Assembly (NCBI GenBank): GCA_050011415.1
Contig: JBEKJD010000217.1
Location: 1-5,386 of the forward strand
Reading direction: 5' to 3'
Length of the DNA: 5,386 bases
Source: JADFXI01 sp050011415
GTDB lineage: Bacteria > Nitrospirota > Thermodesulfovibrionia > Thermodesulfovibrionales > Dissulfurispiraceae
The notes beneath the pieces are model-generated. The model was given only the letters and a program-made list of their open reading frames with translations, made no database searches and had not been told where the DNA came from. The position numbers and the translations under genes are program-made. Of the stretch, positions 4,712 through 5,386 are shown piece by piece (positions within the stretch are counted from its first letter, which is position 1; the number at the start of each line of letters is the position of its first letter).

Positions 4712-4816
4712 ATGAAGACACTGCATGAAGGCCTGCAAAAGGGAGTAGTAAAAACCGGCACCTCACAGAAAAAGCCTGCTATTATTCCAACGGCCACCGC
4801 ACCCAAAAAACCATAA
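4712..4816 (+). CDS. 34-aa basic Pro/Lys-rich microprotein, copy 2 (paralogue)
   Basis: A paralogue of the preceding 40-aa protein with unknown function. LHEGLQKG (4-11) aligns with ISEGMKKG, and KPAIIPTATAPKKP (21-34) aligns with KPAVVPGPTAPKKK, with conservative V-to-I and M-to-L changes and many base differences, which is what protein-level selection would give. The ATG at 4712 has GGAG 9 nt upstream (4699-4702) and gives a length close to copy 1. An in-frame ATG at 4658, with GGAAGAG 10 nt upstream, would give 52 residues with an extra basic N-terminus; it is possible but less like the paralogue. The two start regions themselves look alike (TTGGAAGAGACCAA and TTGGAGACCAA), hinting at local duplication. 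The gene ends about 30 bp before a terminator hairpin shared with the convergent ArdC-like gene. Confidence 0.62.
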   Translation: MKTLHEGLQKGVVKTGTSQKKPAIIPTATAPKKP

Positions 4817-4840
4817 GCTGATCTCGACAAAAAGGGAAGT

Positions 4841-4862
4841 AAAAAAGCCCCTATTCCGGGGC
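4841..4862 (-). terminator. Intrinsic terminator of the ArdC-like gene
   Basis: On the minus strand, GCCCC (4862-4858), a 6-nt loop and GGGGC (4851-4847) are followed at once by six T residues (4846-4841), a textbook intrinsic terminator. The gene's stop codon TAG (4853-4851) lies across the loop and the stem. On the plus strand the same stem is followed by CTCTTTCTT and may weakly end the microprotein operon. Confidence 0.8.
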
Positions 4863-5386
4863 CTCTTTCTTATTCAGTATATAATCTGCCGCTTTCTGCG
4901 CTGCTGCAGCTGCTGTTATAACAATTCTTTTGTCTTCCTTGATAGCCTTTATCCAGCCTTGAACATATGCCGCGCTGTTGTCCAGGGTTCGGTTCTCGAT
5001 GCCGGTACACCCACACAGAAAGGCCGCGCCCATTTCTGCTATCAATTCTTCTTTTCCATAATCCGCGCTGCCGAATCCGTTATTAACAGTTATGCCCTTC
5101 CGGTTTAGCCTGCTGCGGTGGCCGGTGCTGTGTGTAAGCTCGTGGAAGAGCACACTATAATATTCTTCTGCACTTGCGAATGTTTCCGGCTTCGGCATGT
5201 TCACATAGTCCATAGTTGGCACATAATAGGCTTTCTGATCGCCGTGCTTGATCTCCGGGCTGTTCGGCATCGCTGCTACGGTCGCCATACATATTTCAAT
5301 AGGGGCAAATTCGCGCTCTTCCGTGCCTATCGCCTCGATCTTTAAGCCTTCGCACTGCTCGGCATTAAACACATTGTAGTAGCGGA
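4851..5386 (-). CDS. ArdC-type antirestriction / zincin-like protein, C-terminal part (5' end missing)
   Basis: ArdC-type proteins travel on conjugative elements; known members bind single-stranded DNA and protect incoming DNA from restriction, and the C-terminal domain is a zincin-like metallopeptidase fold. The frame is open to the window edge, giving 177 visible residues; the N-terminal ssDNA-binding domain (DUF1738-type) would lie outside. Family features are RYYNVFNAEQCEGL at the edge, PIE...AAMPNSPEIKHG, an AYYVP-x6-VNMP block, the zinc motif HELTH (81-85 of the visible part, bases 5144-5130), GHRSRLNR, the likely third ligand in EELIAEMGAAFLC (112 on) and the tail TAAAAAQKAADYIL. The GTG at 5372 is an internal Val of the RYYNVFN block and not the start. 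It converges on the microprotein operon and has its own terminator. Peptidase activity has not been generally shown for this family and should not be assumed. Confidence 0.9.
   Translation of the reverse strand, partial: RYYNVFNAEQCEGLKIEAIGTEEREFAPIEICMATVAAMPNSPEIKHGDQKAYYVPTMDYVNMPKPETFASAEEYYSVLFHELTHSTGHRSRLNRKGITVNNGFGSADYGKEELIAEMGAAFLCGCTGIENRTLDNSAAYVQGWIKAIKEDKRIVITAAAAAQKAADYILNKKEAPE

Larger units (their letters stand above)
2340..5386. mobile_element. Integrated mobile element at tRNA-Pro (one end, incomplete)
   Basis: The segment starts at the tRNA 3' end and carries a complete tyrosine integrase, a cargo operon of a membrane protein and two microproteins, and an ArdC-type antirestriction protein. 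ArdC homologues are typical of conjugative plasmids and ICEs, so an ICE or integrative plasmid-like island is more likely than a phage; no phage structural genes are seen. The right end is beyond the window. Confidence 0.77.

Noticed and set aside
4489..4830. 113-aa hydrophobic open frame on the minus strand
   Set aside because: Antisense shadow of the two microprotein genes; hydrophobicity comes from reverse-reading Lys-rich codons, and the plus-strand frames have ribosome sites and paralogy.
1..5386. CRISPR array
   Set aside because: No regularly spaced repeat-spacer pattern was found on either strand.

Overview
The window joins a conserved chromosomal segment (about 1-2339) to one end of an integrated mobile element (about 2340-5386, running off the right edge). 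The chromosomal genes are a DppC/OppC-type ABC permease, a DksA/TraR zinc-finger protein, an IHF-alpha-type protein, a small MerR-type regulator and a tRNA-Pro. The DksA-like protein and the ihfA-merR-tRNA order look most like Deltaproteobacteria (Desulfobacterota) or Nitrospirota. This assignment rests on family resemblance only; no rRNA or other firm marker is present.

Layout of the chromosomal part: the permease gene (+, 5' end missing) converges on the dksA-like gene (-), which has its own extended -10 promoter. A gap of about 420 bp holds a dyad, a REP-like hairpin element and a near-consensus sigma70 promoter. That promoter drives ihfA through a structured leader. merR follows ihfA after a few bases, and its last codons run into the acceptor stem of tRNA-Pro(GGG).

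The tRNA 3' end is the likely attachment site. A complete tyrosine recombinase gene (-) begins right after it and points toward the tRNA, the usual arrangement for tRNA-targeting islands and ICEs. A bidirectional terminator hairpin separates the two and contains the integrase stop codon. The integrase has a strong SD that places its start at 3464 and a perfect extended -10 promoter. The 370-bp gap upstream of it holds an orphan terminator-like hairpin, paired direct and inverted repeats, and a GC-rich hairpin.

The cargo seen here is a small operon on the + strand: a three-TM membrane protein with a beta-rich cytoplasmic tail (possibly DUF6338-like), overlapping by 4 bp a 40-aa basic protein, followed by a 34-aa paralogue of that protein. 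The two microproteins share an EG-x2-KG core and a KPA(V/I)(V/I)P...TAPKK tail, which argues that both are real genes. At the right edge, convergent to this operon, lies the C-terminal half of an ArdC-type antirestriction/ssDNA-binding protein with an HExxH motif, typical of conjugative elements. The membrane protein plus tandem microproteins is the best candidate here for something undescribed.
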